A stretch of DNA of 64,000 bases from Vagococcus fluvialis bH819 (GTDB lineage Bacteria; Bacillota; Bacilli; Lactobacillales; Vagococcaceae). The DNA lies in the NCBI RefSeq assembly GCF_900163795.1, contig NZ_FWFD01000007.1:1-64000 (forward strand). Direction: 5' to 3'. This document shows, one piece after another, positions 51,415 through 60,332 of the stretch; the first letter of the stretch is position 1; each line of letters opens with the position of its first letter. Made by a program: the position numbers and the translations under genes. Under the pieces are notes generated by a model. The model saw only the letters and a list, made by a program, of their open reading frames with translations, did not search any database and was not told the DNA's origin.

Positions 51415-51855
51415 ATGAAATTAAACAAAAGAATGAAAAGGCAGATGATTGCAGTAGTGGTGTTACTAGTTGCACACCTGATATGTCGGCATTTATTAGA
51501 GAATAAGAATATTATTTTTAATCCTAATTATGGGTTGATTATCTGGATAACGGTGTTGAGTATTCCGATTATTGTATCTATTTTAATGGTTTTGGCTCAC
51601 GATTGTTTAAAACCAAAAGTTAAAGGAATCATGTCTATTTATTTAGCACCTATTATTTTCTTTGGGAGTAGTTTAATTCTGTTTTTATTATCAAGAATTG
51701 GAATTTACGAAGTTGAAAAAATGAATTTTTTGATTGATTCTTATTTTATTATGTTGGTTCTTAGTATTCTGATGGTAGGTGTAGGATTTATGGGAGTAAT
51801 CGGTGTTACTTTACGAGAAATTGTAAGAAAAATAGTAGAGAAGACGAAAAAGTAA
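51415..51855 (+). CDS. Hypothetical four-helix membrane protein
   Basis: 146 residues with four hydrophobic segments (about 10-27, 42-60, 75-95, 106-130) and basic ends. ATG 51415 is chosen because AAGGGG lies 7 bases upstream. No family is recognised. It is followed by a strong terminator. Confidence 0.7.
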   Translation: MKLNKRMKRQMIAVVVLLVAHLICRHLLENKNIIFNPNYGLIIWITVLSIPIIVSILMVLAHDCLKPKVKGIMSIYLAPIIFFGSSLILFLLSRIGIYEVEKMNFLIDSYFIMLVLSILMVGVGFMGVIGVTLREIVRKIVEKTKK

Positions 51856-51897
51856 AAAAGGTGTTTAGTTCCAGTTTCTAGGAGCTGAACGCCTTTT
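51855..51897. terminator. Long bidirectional terminator
   Basis: An 18-bp stem (with G-T pairs) joins AAAAAGGTGTTTAGTTCC and GGAGCTGAACGCCTTTTT around an 8-base loop. Its arms resemble the outer parts of the structured repeats, so it could be a repeat that has lost its centre. Confidence 0.85.
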
Positions 51898-51922
51898 TCA
51901 TCACTCTTGATAGTCTGGATTC

Positions 51923-52020
51923 AAAAGGCAACTCCCGCGACAACTTCAAAACTTAAAAAAAGTCCCAAGAGCACGGACTGTTTTTAAGTTTCTCCAGTTG
52001 CTTGGAGTTAAGCGCCTTTT
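51923..52020 (-). repeat. Structured repeat copy D (reverse orientation)
   Basis: On the minus strand: AAAAGGC/GCCTTTT outer stem, TAACTCCAAGCAACTGGAG, apical stem AAACTTAAAAA-C-AGTCC pairing with GGACT-T-TTTTTAAGTTT, then GAAGTTGTCGCGGGAGTT. Here the mismatch is C-T and about 5 bp below the loop. Confidence 0.7.
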
Positions 52021-52028
52021 TCATCACG

Positions 52029-52379
52029 CTATACGCCATACCGTCTCTTCTTTATCAAGTAAACAACTGCTAGAACGAAGCAATCGAAGAAAAAGCTGTC
52101 GAAGTGTGGTTTTGGAACGTTTCCTCCAGCAATACCTAGGCGATTGCCAGTCGTAATTAGTAGAGGCCAATCAATATCAAAAAGATTGATATTAAGTTGA
52201 ACAAAGTGTAACAACAAAATAATTAAAAAACTAAGTGCGAAAGATTCGTAAACTGCCTTCTTTTGAAGTTCATCATAACGATGCAAAAGAAGTAACATGA
52301 TGAACAAGCGAATAACAGAATACATGGAAAACAATGCAACACCAAAAAGTAAAAAGTGAAATAAATAATATCCAATCAT
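52029..52379 (-). CDS. Small membrane protein, paralogue 2
   Basis: 116 residues with three or four hydrophobic segments. HRYDELQKKAVYESFA after the first helix pair and FDSFFFDCFVLAVVYLIKKRRYG at the end are nearly the same as in its upstream neighbour at 52407-52754, a tandem duplicate. The family resembles small membrane proteins paired with XRE regulators (DUF2178-like). It is third gene of a minus-strand XRE operon. Confidence 0.75.
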   Translation of the reverse strand: MIGYYLFHFLLFGVALFSMYSVIRLFIMLLLLHRYDELQKKAVYESFALSFLIILLLHFVQLNINLFDIDWPLLITTGNRLGIAGGNVPKPHFDSFFFDCFVLAVVYLIKKRRYGV

Positions 52380-52406
52380 TGTCTTTACACCTCCAAATGT
52401 GTGTGA

Positions 52407-52754
52407 CTAAATCCCATAACGTTTTTTCTTAACAAAATAAACAATGGCTAAAACAAAGCTATCAAAGAAGAAGCTATTAATATGAAGTGGTGGACTGCCA
52501 ATAATGACGCCTGGTACCGTGCCAGGACCAACGATTAAGGGTAAGTCAATCTCGAAAACGTTGATCGTCAGTTGGATGAGATGAACAACAAGAATAATCA
52601 AGAAAGTAATAGCAAATGATTCGTAAACAGCCTTTTTTTGAAGTTCATCGTAACGATCCATTAAAATCAACGTTAGAAATAAGCGACCAACAGAGTAAAC
52701 CGAGAAAACACCAATCAATATAAGTGAAAACATGAGCAAAACATTCCAAATCAT
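52407..52754 (-). CDS. Small membrane protein, paralogue 1
   Basis: 115 residues, about half identical to paralogue 2 by eye. Shared parts are DRYDELQKKAVYESFA and INSFFFDSFVLAIVYFVKKKRYG; the extracellular loop between is different. It starts 2 bases after the XRE stop, so the two are made together. Function is unknown. Confidence 0.78.
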   Translation of the reverse strand: MIWNVLLMFSLILIGVFSVYSVGRLFLTLILMDRYDELQKKAVYESFAITFLIILVVHLIQLTINVFEIDLPLIVGPGTVPGVIIGSPPLHINSFFFDSFVLAIVYFVKKKRYGI

Positions 52755-52756
52755 TT

Positions 52757-52969
52757 CTACACCTCCGAATTTAATTCAAAAATTTCTTCCACACTAAGGT
52801 CAAAGTAGCTAGCAATTTTAAGTGAGAGCTCCAAACTAGGGTTGTATTTCATTTTTTCAATGGCAGTCATAGTTTGTCTAGAAACACCTAGACTATTTGC
52901 CATTTCATTTTGCTTAATTCCGCGCTCTTCTCGTATTTCTTTGATTTGATTTTTTACGGTAATAGTCAC
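52757..52969 (-). CDS. XRE-family regulator (YozG type)
   Basis: 70 residues, a minimal Cro/CI HTH (IREERGIKQNEMANSLGVSRQTMTAIEKMKYNPSLELSLKIASYFDLSVEEIF). GAAGGAGG precedes the start. It sits under a promoter that overlaps a 22-bp palindrome, so autoregulation is likely. Such small XRE regulators often control adjacent membrane proteins. Confidence 0.88.
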   Translation of the reverse strand: MTITVKNQIKEIREERGIKQNEMANSLGVSRQTMTAIEKMKYNPSLELSLKIASYFDLSVEEIFELNSEV

Positions 52970-52987
52970 TTTTAACCTCCTTCTGGA

Positions 52988-53039
52988 AAAGTAAAGATAT
53001 CTTTACTTTAATTATAAATAAAAATCCACATAATGTAAA
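52988..53039 (-). promoter_or_regulatory. XRE promoter with start site inside a 22-bp palindrome
   Basis: On the minus strand TTTACA (53039-53034) and TATAAT (53016-53011) are 17 bases apart. The expected transcription start falls in a perfect palindrome (half-site AAAGTAAAGAT, 52988-53009). The -35 lies in the terminator hairpin of the upstream gene. A repressor bound to the palindrome would block initiation. Confidence 0.8.
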
Positions 53040-53060
53040 GAAAACTTTACATTATGTGGA
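53025..53060. terminator. Perfect 16-bp terminator hairpin
   Basis: TCCACATAATGTAAAG (53025-53040) pairs with CTTTACATTATGTGGA (53045-53060), loop AAAA. On the minus strand five Ts follow, so it ends the reductase gene transcript. Confidence 0.9.
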
Positions 53061-53068
53061 AACAAAAT

Positions 53069-53605
53069 TTAATTTTTAACGTAAGTTCGATAAACGACGT
53101 TATTGACTGTGGAAATATTTTTAATTTGTAATCCTACAGGTTCTTTAATCGATTTAAACAAAGGGATTCCCTCGCCCAAAATTACAGGAATCGTTGCTAA
53201 TTGATACTCATCAATCAAGTTAGCCTCAACAAGTGGTTGGATAATACTTGCGCCACCAACGATAAAAACATTACCACCATTTGTTTGTTTTAAGTTATTA
53301 ACAATCTCAACGACAGGTTGATCTGTAAAAATAATCGATTCAGCAGATTCCCCTGGACGAGATGTTAAAACGTAAGAAGTACTATCACTGTATGGATAAT
53401 TATCGGGTGAAAGAACTTGAGTCACTTGATCATAAGTTGTTCGTCCAAGAATAACAGTATCCACCTGTTGATAAAAATCTTCATAAGAAGTATCGATTTC
53501 AGAGCTATCCACATTTGTGGATAACCAATCAATATTACCATTTCTGTCAGCAATGAAGCCGTCTAAACTTGTTGCAATATAAAGAATAATTTTTCTTTTA
53601 GCCAC
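53069..53605 (-). CDS. Dihydrofolate reductase family protein (RibD C-terminal fold)
   Basis: 178 residues. KIILYIATSLDGFIADRNGNIDWL is the N-terminal family pattern, and VDTVILGRTTYDQV and NVFIVGGASII follow. It uses NADPH and is likely a pterin or pyrimidine reductase of the YwjB type; its substrate is unknown, and it is not the essential FolA. TAGGAGG precedes the ATG. Divergent from a TetR gene that could regulate it. Confidence 0.88.
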   Translation of the reverse strand: MAKRKIILYIATSLDGFIADRNGNIDWLSTNVDSSEIDTSYEDFYQQVDTVILGRTTYDQVTQVLSPDNYPYSDSTSYVLTSRPGESAESIIFTDQPVVEIVNNLKQTNGGNVFIVGGASIIQPLVEANLIDEYQLATIPVILGEGIPLFKSIKEPVGLQIKNISTVNNVVYRTYVKN

Positions 53606-53712
53606 ACTAAAACCTCCTAAATATGATTAATATTATTATATAATGTTTGAACTTGTTTGATAAGAGACAAAACTATATAATGTCTCTATAGGTTTTGAAT
53701 AGGAGGATAAAA

Positions 53713-54252
53713 ATGGCAAAAAAAGCAATGGATATAAAGATTTGGGAAAGTTTTTTTGAAATGATGGTCGATGAAAAATGTCATTTTAGTGAAATTCGCG
53801 TCAAAGAAATTTGTAAAATAGCAGGAATCCATCGTTCAACCTTTTATCGCCATTTTGAAGATAAATATCAACTCTTAGAATTTGGACTATTTATCTTATG
53901 GAATGATTATTTTGAATATAATGAACGGGAAAAGTTTTACACACCCTTTAAGATTTCAATCGATTTTTATGAAAATTCAGACGCACAGCTTTTGATTAAT
54001 CGAAACTATTTAGATCAGTCTTTTATCGAAACTGTGGATGCTTTTTTCTTAAAACAAATGTCAGCATCTTTTGGTACTATTTTAAAAGAAGAAAGTCGAA
54101 ATGGGTTACCCATTGATTTATTAACGAGACATGTAGCAAGTAGTATTCAAATGTTAGACGAATGGGGAGAGTCGCAAGAAGAACCAGTCACATCTGATGT
54201 ATTAGATAATTACTATAAAATATTAATATTAGATACTTTGAATTTGAAATAG
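53713..54252 (+). CDS. TetR/AcrR family transcriptional regulator
   Basis: 179 residues. The HTH is at about 15-60 (EIRVKEICKIAGIHRSTFYRHFEDKYQLLEF), with a variable helical domain. ATG 53713 lies 7 bases after AGGAGG; the longer TTG frame is upstream of that site. It is divergent from the reductase gene with about 107 bases between, which may hold a shared operator. Confidence 0.88.
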   Translation: MAKKAMDIKIWESFFEMMVDEKCHFSEIRVKEICKIAGIHRSTFYRHFEDKYQLLEFGLFILWNDYFEYNEREKFYTPFKISIDFYENSDAQLLINRNYLDQSFIETVDAFFLKQMSASFGTILKEESRNGLPIDLLTRHVASSIQMLDEWGESQEEPVTSDVLDNYYKILILDTLNLK

Positions 54253-54344
54253 CTTTAATTACTATCTTTTGCCTTTTTTTTATCGTAAAATATAGGTAAT
54301 ACTCTGTTTATAAAAATGGAGTTATAGGAGGTTGTGAGTGTTTT

Positions 54345-55415
54345 ATGCTTGATTTTTGGAACCGATTAAAAGCTAACGATACCGCTCGAAGAACGTTGGT
54401 TTTAATTTCAGTTTGTATTATTTTGTATTTAATTAGAAATATCTTGAGTTTAGTTTTATTGACCTTTATACTCACTTACTTGATTTTAAGAAGTGTGGAT
54501 GGGATTCATCGTATTATTAAAATACCAAAAAAAATTATTGTTATTTTAGTTTACTTGTTAATCATTGTTTTTCTATATTTTTCGATTACAGTGTATGTCC
54601 CAAGATTGTTCAATCAAACCGTTAAAATGATCGAAGAAGTCTTTTCATTCTATCAACGAATGAACAGTGATAACCGTTTGTTTGAATGGGTTTTATCGAA
54701 CGTTAATTTCCAAGATATTAAGCAACAGTTAACAACAGGAGCCAAAGTGATTTTTAGTACTATTACTAGTATTGGTTCTATGGGGATTACTTTCTTTATG
54801 TCCTTTATTTTAAGCTTCTTCTTTATTATTGAAAAAGAATGGGTCACAGATTTCGGTCGTGCTTTTTTCACTAGTAAGATTGGGACGTTTAGCAAAGATG
54901 TGGGTTATCTAGGTAAAAAATTTGTTAATACATTTGGTGTTGTGATTGAAGCACAATTTATTATTGCTATGATCAATACAATTTTAACAACATTTGGTTT
55001 GTATTTTATGAAATTTCCACAGGATCAACTTCTAAGTTTAGCTTTAATGATTTTCTTGCTAAGTTTGATTCCTGTTGCAGGCGTGATAATTTCATGTATT
55101 CCATTAAGTTTAATTGCCTATACTAATGGTGGTGTTCATGATATTATTTATGTTCTGATTATGATTGCGATTATTCACGGGATTGAATCTTATCTTTTAA
55201 ATCCTAAATTAATGAGCAGTAAAACAGATTTACCTGTTTTTTATGTTTTTATTATTTTAATGTTTTCAGAGAAGTTTTTTGGCATATGGGGCTTAATTAT
55301 TGGAATTCCAGTATTTGTCTTTTTATTAGATTTACTAGAGGTTAAAACAAATCATAAAAAACCATCATTACCAGCTATTGTGACTCCAAAAGAAAAAATA
55401 GAAGAAGATAGTTAA
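54345..55415 (+). CDS. AI-2E family transporter
   Basis: 356 residues with seven to eight helices of the PerM/YdbO-like (AI-2E) type. The pattern FFMSFILSFFFIIEKEWV and the C-terminal GIWGLIIGIPVFVFLLDLL are typical. Members export small molecules or Na+/Li+; the name AI-2E does not prove autoinducer transport. AGGAGG lies 13 bases before the ATG. A terminator follows. Confidence 0.85.
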   Translation: MLDFWNRLKANDTARRTLVLISVCIILYLIRNILSLVLLTFILTYLILRSVDGIHRIIKIPKKIIVILVYLLIIVFLYFSITVYVPRLFNQTVKMIEEVFSFYQRMNSDNRLFEWVLSNVNFQDIKQQLTTGAKVIFSTITSIGSMGITFFMSFILSFFFIIEKEWVTDFGRAFFTSKIGTFSKDVGYLGKKFVNTFGVVIEAQFIIAMINTILTTFGLYFMKFPQDQLLSLALMIFLLSLIPVAGVIISCIPLSLIAYTNGGVHDIIYVLIMIAIIHGIESYLLNPKLMSSKTDLPVFYVFIILMFSEKFFGIWGLIIGIPVFVFLLDLLEVKTNHKKPSLPAIVTPKEKIEEDS

Positions 55416-55417
55416 GT

Positions 55418-55458
55418 AAAAAAAACGTCGTCCACCAAAAAGTGAACGACGTTTTTTT
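55418..55458. terminator. Bidirectional terminator
   Basis: AAAAAAACGTCGT pairs with ACGACGTTTTTTT, and a CAC/GTG extension closes the loop. It separates two convergent genes. Confidence 0.93.
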
Positions 55459-55990
55459 ACATTTCAAAATTTCTGAAACGGATAAAAGCAACTAGTTCTG
55501 AGATACCAGCAATTAAAAGTGTAACACCAAAGAATTGGAAGAATATCATCATTGTTGAAAATGGATTGGCTACTAAAAGAACACCAGCACCAATCATCAC
55601 GCCTCCATAGATAAACATAGGTAGCCATTTAACGTTAACATATTGTCTTAATCTTAATGATTGAGACAAACGAACGCCACCACCAATGATAATCATGATA
55701 CCTAAAAGGAAGGGTAAAGCAGCAACAAGAGGTTTAGCAAATAAGAAAAGAATTAAAGCAAAAATAAAGTAGAAAATCGCAATGGATGTTGCTGAATTAT
55801 AACCATTTGTTTTATTTTTTCTTGCACCAATCAAGTTGAATATTCCCATTAAGACATTGTAAGAAACGATTAAATATAAAATCATTTGAGAAACTTTGTT
55901 AGGTTCAAGAAAAATCGCAATACCAAGTAGGATATAGGCGATACTTCTTAACAAAGCATGTTTTTGAATTGACTTGAAAATAGTTGTCAT
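55457..55990 (-). CDS. DUF308 (HdeD-like) membrane protein
   Basis: 177 residues with six helices in three pairs, the DUF308 repeat plan. FLLGIMIIIGGGVRLSQSLRLR and SELVAFIRFRNFE are typical. ATG 55990 is preferred, 9 bases after AAAGGA; ATG 55999 overlaps that site. In enteric bacteria HdeD aids acid resistance, but no such role is shown here. Confidence 0.82.
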   Translation of the reverse strand: MTTIFKSIQKHALLRSIAYILLGIAIFLEPNKVSQMILYLIVSYNVLMGIFNLIGARKNKTNGYNSATSIAIFYFIFALILFLFAKPLVAALPFLLGIMIIIGGGVRLSQSLRLRQYVNVKWLPMFIYGGVMIGAGVLLVANPFSTMMIFFQFFGVTLLIAGISELVAFIRFRNFEM

Positions 55991-56076
55991 AAGAATCATT
56001 CCTTTAAATTAAAATATGAAACATAAGTTAACTCTAATCATTATAACGCAAAAAATCAAGAGAAAACCTCTTGATT

Positions 56077-56655
56077 TTACATAGAATCTTTAAAAACGTC
56101 TTTATTTTTTGCGAAATAATCTACACCTGAATAAATAGTGAATGCTAAACAAATATAAAGCATGATTTGATCTAGTGGAAGACCTAGACTAGCAAATGGC
56201 ACGTTATTCATTAATAGCAAGATAATTGCTACCATTTGTGTAGCTGTCTTAATTTTACCAGGCCAAGCGGCAGCCATTACTTCACCGCCCTCAACAAGTA
56301 ATAAACGAAGACCAGTGACAGCTAGTTCACGACAAACAATAATTGCCACAACCCAAGCAGCAGCTTTTCCTTGTTCGACTAAAACGATGAATGCAGTCAT
56401 AACTAGCATTTTATCAGCTAATGGATCAGCAAATTTACCAAAATTAGTCACTAAATTATGCTTTCTGGCAATTTTTCCATCTAACCAATCCGTAATACTA
56501 GCAACAGCAAAAATGATAGCAGCGATTAATTGTGTGACTTCTAACGACGTTCCTAAAATACTAATTTCACCCCAATTTAATGGGACAACAGCCACCACGA
56601 TGAAAATCGGGATCATAAAAATTCTTAATACAGTTAATTTATTAGGTAAATTCAT
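56077..56655 (-). CDS. pgsA: CDP-diacylglycerol--glycerol-3-phosphate 3-phosphatidyltransferase
   Basis: 192 residues with six helices. The CDP-alcohol phosphotransferase motif runs Asp59-Gly60, Ala63-Arg64, Gly73, Asp77 and Asp81 (DWLDGKIARK ... GKFADPLADK). It makes phosphatidylglycerol phosphate, the precursor of PG and cardiolipin. The start follows the rodZ stop directly, so they are coupled. This order yfmF-yfmH-rodZ-pgsA is conserved in Bacilli. Confidence 0.96.
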   Translation of the reverse strand: MNLPNKLTVLRIFMIPIFIVVAVVPLNWGEISILGTSLEVTQLIAAIIFAVASITDWLDGKIARKHNLVTNFGKFADPLADKMLVMTAFIVLVEQGKAAAWVVAIIVCRELAVTGLRLLLVEGGEVMAAAWPGKIKTATQMVAIILLLMNNVPFASLGLPLDQIMLYICLAFTIYSGVDYFAKNKDVFKDSM

Positions 56656-56656
56656 A

Positions 56657-57604
56657 TTATCTATTAACCTCTTCCTCTTCTTGACTATTAGTAGTTGCCT
56701 TGTTCAACTTCAATGTTATCATTTTTTTACCTGTAACGGGAGTTTTTTCGTTGAATTTTAATTCTGCACCGTTGACACTAATTTTTACATTGTTAGCTGC
56801 TCCTACGATAATATCGAGAGAATCCAAACCTTCTGGCGCAATTGTTTCTAATTCTTCACCCGGTTGGATAGTATATTGATAGAATAACTCTTGTGTAGTT
56901 GTTGATTGAAGTCCAACCCAAGCTGGGCCATCTAATCCTTTGAAGGAAACTTTTAAAGGTTCTTTAACATTTTTTGCAGTGTAAGTTGCAAAATCACCAG
57001 TATCAGATTCTAATGTAAAAGCACTTTTTTCTTTTTTCTTTTTCTTTTCAGAACTAGAACTATCTTTTGTAGAGGACTCACTTGTTTTTTCAGAGCTATC
57101 CGTTTCTTTTTTAGAACTTTCTTTAGTAGATTCTTTAGACCCTTGAACGATCGTTGTTTTATCTGGTTTTGGTACGATTGGTCCTTTTTCGGAGTCTAAC
57201 ATAATTGCCCAAGTAATAGTCCCAATGATAGCTAAAACGACTAAAACTAATAAAGTAACAGGTATATAAGATTTTATTGTTGATTTTTTTGTATTGGTTT
57301 CATTATATTTAGACTTTCTAGATCCCTTAACAGGTAATGAGAGAATCATAGTGTTAGATAAACCAGACTCTTCCTCAGGTTTACCATCTAAGCGTCTTAA
57401 AAGTGGTTTAGGATTTAAACCAACCGCTTCAGAAAATTGTCTGATAAATGTACGAGTGTAATAGTCACTAGGCATTGCATCAAAATCATTATCTTCAATA
57501 GCTTCTAAATAACGTCTTTGTATTTTTGTTATTTTTTGTAAATCACCGATTGTCAGGCCTCGATCTAGGCGAGCTGCTTTTAATTGTTCTCCAATCGTTT
57601 CCAA
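56657..57604 (-). CDS. rodZ: RodZ-like helix-turn-helix membrane protein
   Basis: 315 residues: an N-terminal cytosolic HTH (about 1-65; GLTIGDLQKITKIQRRYLEAIEDNDF), a membrane helix at about 103-125, a Ser/Lys/Glu-rich linker (about 135-180) and an extracellular DUF4115-like beta domain. TTG 57604 is chosen, 7 bases after AAGGAG. RodZ ties MreB to the wall-elongation machinery. It is coupled to pgsA downstream. Confidence 0.9.
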   Translation of the reverse strand: METIGEQLKAARLDRGLTIGDLQKITKIQRRYLEAIEDNDFDAMPSDYYTRTFIRQFSEAVGLNPKPLLRRLDGKPEEESGLSNTMILSLPVKGSRKSKYNETNTKKSTIKSYIPVTLLVLVVLAIIGTITWAIMLDSEKGPIVPKPDKTTIVQGSKESTKESSKKETDSSEKTSESSTKDSSSSEKKKKKEKSAFTLESDTGDFATYTAKNVKEPLKVSFKGLDGPAWVGLQSTTTQELFYQYTIQPGEELETIAPEGLDSLDIIVGAANNVKISVNGAELKFNEKTPVTGKKMITLKLNKATTNSQEEEEVNR

Positions 57605-57768
57605 ATGTAAGCTCCTTCTTTCTAAACTAGTCAACTAATCACGTAGTTGATGATGATTCTTTGATTTATTTATTATTTTTAAGCATGATATTTCAGTTTA
57701 AACTATTCCTTTATTACGACTATACAAAAAAATATAGCATCTGCCAATAAGACTATGGGCTGAACTTC

Positions 57769-59067
57769 TTATCTTTGTTTAGGATAAATAAAGAATCGAC
57801 TTAGTCCTTCAGGGCGAACAAAATTCTCTTGTACCACTAAAAGATCCTTTAATTCAATACTGTCAATCACTTCCGCAAAATCAAACAAGGTTGTTTCACC
57901 AAATTTCATGGTGCTGAATTGATTAGCAATATATTCTAGAGAATCTAATGATTGAAGGTGTCGTCCCATCATTTTACGTTTGGCCAAGTTTAAGTTACGT
58001 TCGTTTAGTTCAGGGCTATCTTTTGATTTTAAAATCAAATTGATCATTTGATTGGCGAAGCGTTCAGGTTCACTAGTATCGGTACTAAAATCAGCAAAAT
58101 GAAAACTTCGATCTAGTGTAAATTCATAAGAAAACGAATCATCAATCAGTACATCATTGTACATTTCTAAGTAACTTTCAGATGTATCACCAAAAAGTAA
58201 GTGTAAAAGTAGTTGAAGGCTTGTTTGATATTTTAAGCGTTCAAACCCATCTTCTGGAACAGTATCAAGACCTTTCAAACCAACAATTGCTTTTGGTCGA
58301 TTAACCGATAATTCAATTCGGTCTTCTTTAATAATTTCATTTGATGTTTCAATAGGAAAACGTCGCTTAATAGATTGGCTAGGAACAAACTCTTTTTGTG
58401 CCTGATTTTCTTTTATAAAGGTCATTAATCGCTCGGGTTCTAAATTTCCTACGATAAATAGATTCATATTACTAGGATGATAGAAGGTATTGTAACAAAG
58501 ATAGAGGTCTTCTGCTGTAATTCGATTAATACTTTCTTCAGTTCCAGCAATATCGATATGTAATGGGTGCTTAGGATACAAGTTATTAATTATACCAAAA
58601 TATAGGCGCCAATTTGGGTCGTCTTGATACATTCTAATTTCTTGGGCAATAATTCCTTTTTCTTTATTAACAGATTCTTCCGTGAAATAAGGGTCTTGGA
58701 CGAAATCTAAAAGTGTTTGAATATTTTTTAGTGTGTTATCAGTACTTGAAAAAAGATAGCTAGTTCGAGTAAAACTGGTAAAAGCATTACTTGAAGCACC
58801 TTGTTTACCAAATTTTTGAAAAACATCTTCGTCTTCTTTTTCAAATAGTTTATGCTCTAAAAAATGTGCTATACCATCGGGGACTTTGGTAAAATTATCT
58901 TGTCCAAGTGGTACAAAATCATTATCAATTGACCCATAATTCGTTGTAAATAAGCCGTAAGTTTTATGGAAATCGAGTTTTGGTAATAAAGTGACTTCTA
59001 GACCATTGTCTAAAGTCCCAGTATAAAGAGTTTCGTTAATTGAAGGATAAAAAATTTTTTTCATCAT
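57769..59067 (-). CDS. yfmH: M16 family protease-like protein YfmH (EF-P modification-associated)
   Basis: 432 residues with two M16 domains. The Zn motif is intact: His68, Glu71, His72 in HFLEH. In Bacillus the homologous pair YmfF/YmfH is linked to 5-aminopentanol modification of elongation factor P. Its ATG overlaps the stop of yfmF, so both are produced together and probably form an active-inactive heterodimer. Confidence 0.88.
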   Translation of the reverse strand: MMKKIFYPSINETLYTGTLDNGLEVTLLPKLDFHKTYGLFTTNYGSIDNDFVPLGQDNFTKVPDGIAHFLEHKLFEKEDEDVFQKFGKQGASSNAFTSFTRTSYLFSSTDNTLKNIQTLLDFVQDPYFTEESVNKEKGIIAQEIRMYQDDPNWRLYFGIINNLYPKHPLHIDIAGTEESINRITAEDLYLCYNTFYHPSNMNLFIVGNLEPERLMTFIKENQAQKEFVPSQSIKRRFPIETSNEIIKEDRIELSVNRPKAIVGLKGLDTVPEDGFERLKYQTSLQLLLHLLFGDTSESYLEMYNDVLIDDSFSYEFTLDRSFHFADFSTDTSEPERFANQMINLILKSKDSPELNERNLNLAKRKMMGRHLQSLDSLEYIANQFSTMKFGETTLFDFAEVIDSIELKDLLVVQENFVRPEGLSRFFIYPKQR

Positions 59068-60332
59068 TAGTTTTTCTCTCCTTCCATGAAATAAACAGCT
59101 TGTAAACGGACGTGTTTAGCGACTTCTTGAATGTCTTCAATGCTAACTTGATCGATGCGTTGCAGCCACTCTTCTTGTGAAATATCAGCAGCAGGTACTT
59201 TTAGTTTTAAATAAGCCTGCTCCATCAAATTACGCTGACTATCTTGTCCAAGTAAATAGTGGTTTTTAAGCATGACTTTAGTCTGATCAAGATCTTCAAT
59301 TGAGATCTTTCCAGCAATAAGTTCTCTGAGTTGCTCGTTAATTAAACGTAAAACTTTTTCTCTATTTTTACCATCAATCCCAGTTTGAACTGTAACTAAT
59401 CCTCTAAAAGGTTCTAATGAGCTACTTGCATAATAAGCAAGGCTATGTTTTTCACGAACGTTTAGAAAGAGTTTAGAATGGGGAAAGCCACCAAATAAGC
59501 CATTGAAAATCATTAAAGCAAAATAAAGTTCGTCATAATAATAGATATCACAATGATAGGCTAAATTTAGTTTTGATTGAACAACGGGTAATTGTTCCAT
59601 TTTTTGTTGAATAATATTTTGAAAAGGCTGTTGATAAAATAAAGGGGTGATAATATTTTCACGATCAGTAAAACCGAAATTTTTAAAAACTCGCTTAACA
59701 TAACCTTCAGCGACATCACCAATGACCATAATATCGACTTTATCGGTACGAATCATGTCTTGATAATAACTAGCAATAGAAGCAGCTGTTTCTGATTCTA
59801 TTGAGCTGACATCTCCAAAACTAGGTGTTTTTTGACTATTAGAGTGAGTAAAAAATAAATTTTGTAGGGAAAGAGCTGCGTACGTTTGCTTATCATCAAA
59901 AATAGATTCGATGTACTCAACTAAATTCTCTTGTTCGCGGTTAAAGGTTTCTTGATCAAAGGAACCATCGATAATATGAGGTTCAAAGATGATCTCTTTT
60001 AAAAAAGCAACAGCAGATTCTAAAACAGATGTTCCACTAGGTACTAAATGGTCATTGATAATATTAAGACCAATTGTAAGATAGTGTTGATTACCATTAC
60101 GACTAACACCTATACCAAAGCCTGCCCCATATAAATCAGATAATTTTTTGCTAAGAGAAATTTGATCAGGAAAATTCAAACTATTGGTTTCCATTAAGCT
60201 TGCTAAAAGTGAACGTTTACTACTAGTTTCTTTATTTAAAGGTGCGGCAAAACGAACTAAAAGACGCACCGTTTTATATTTATTAGTTGGGAAAACATGT
60301 AAATTAACATTTTTATTTAATTCATAGGTCAT
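59067..60332 (-). CDS. yfmF: M16 family protein YfmF (EF-P modification-associated)
   Basis: 421 residues, M16 fold, but no HxxEH Zn motif is seen in the N-terminal domain (NSLNFPDQISLSKKLSDLYG takes its place), so it is probably the inactive partner. FNGLFGGFPHSKLFLNVREKHSLAYYA is the conserved C-terminal R-Y segment. It is first gene of the yfmF-yfmH-rodZ-pgsA group. Confidence 0.87.
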   Translation of the reverse strand: MTYELNKNVNLHVFPTNKYKTVRLLVRFAAPLNKETSSKRSLLASLMETNSLNFPDQISLSKKLSDLYGAGFGIGVSRNGNQHYLTIGLNIINDHLVPSGTSVLESAVAFLKEIIFEPHIIDGSFDQETFNREQENLVEYIESIFDDKQTYAALSLQNLFFTHSNSQKTPSFGDVSSIESETAASIASYYQDMIRTDKVDIMVIGDVAEGYVKRVFKNFGFTDRENIITPLFYQQPFQNIIQQKMEQLPVVQSKLNLAYHCDIYYYDELYFALMIFNGLFGGFPHSKLFLNVREKHSLAYYASSSLEPFRGLVTVQTGIDGKNREKVLRLINEQLRELIAGKISIEDLDQTKVMLKNHYLLGQDSQRNLMEQAYLKLKVPAADISQEEWLQRIDQVSIEDIQEVAKHVRLQAVYFMEGEKN

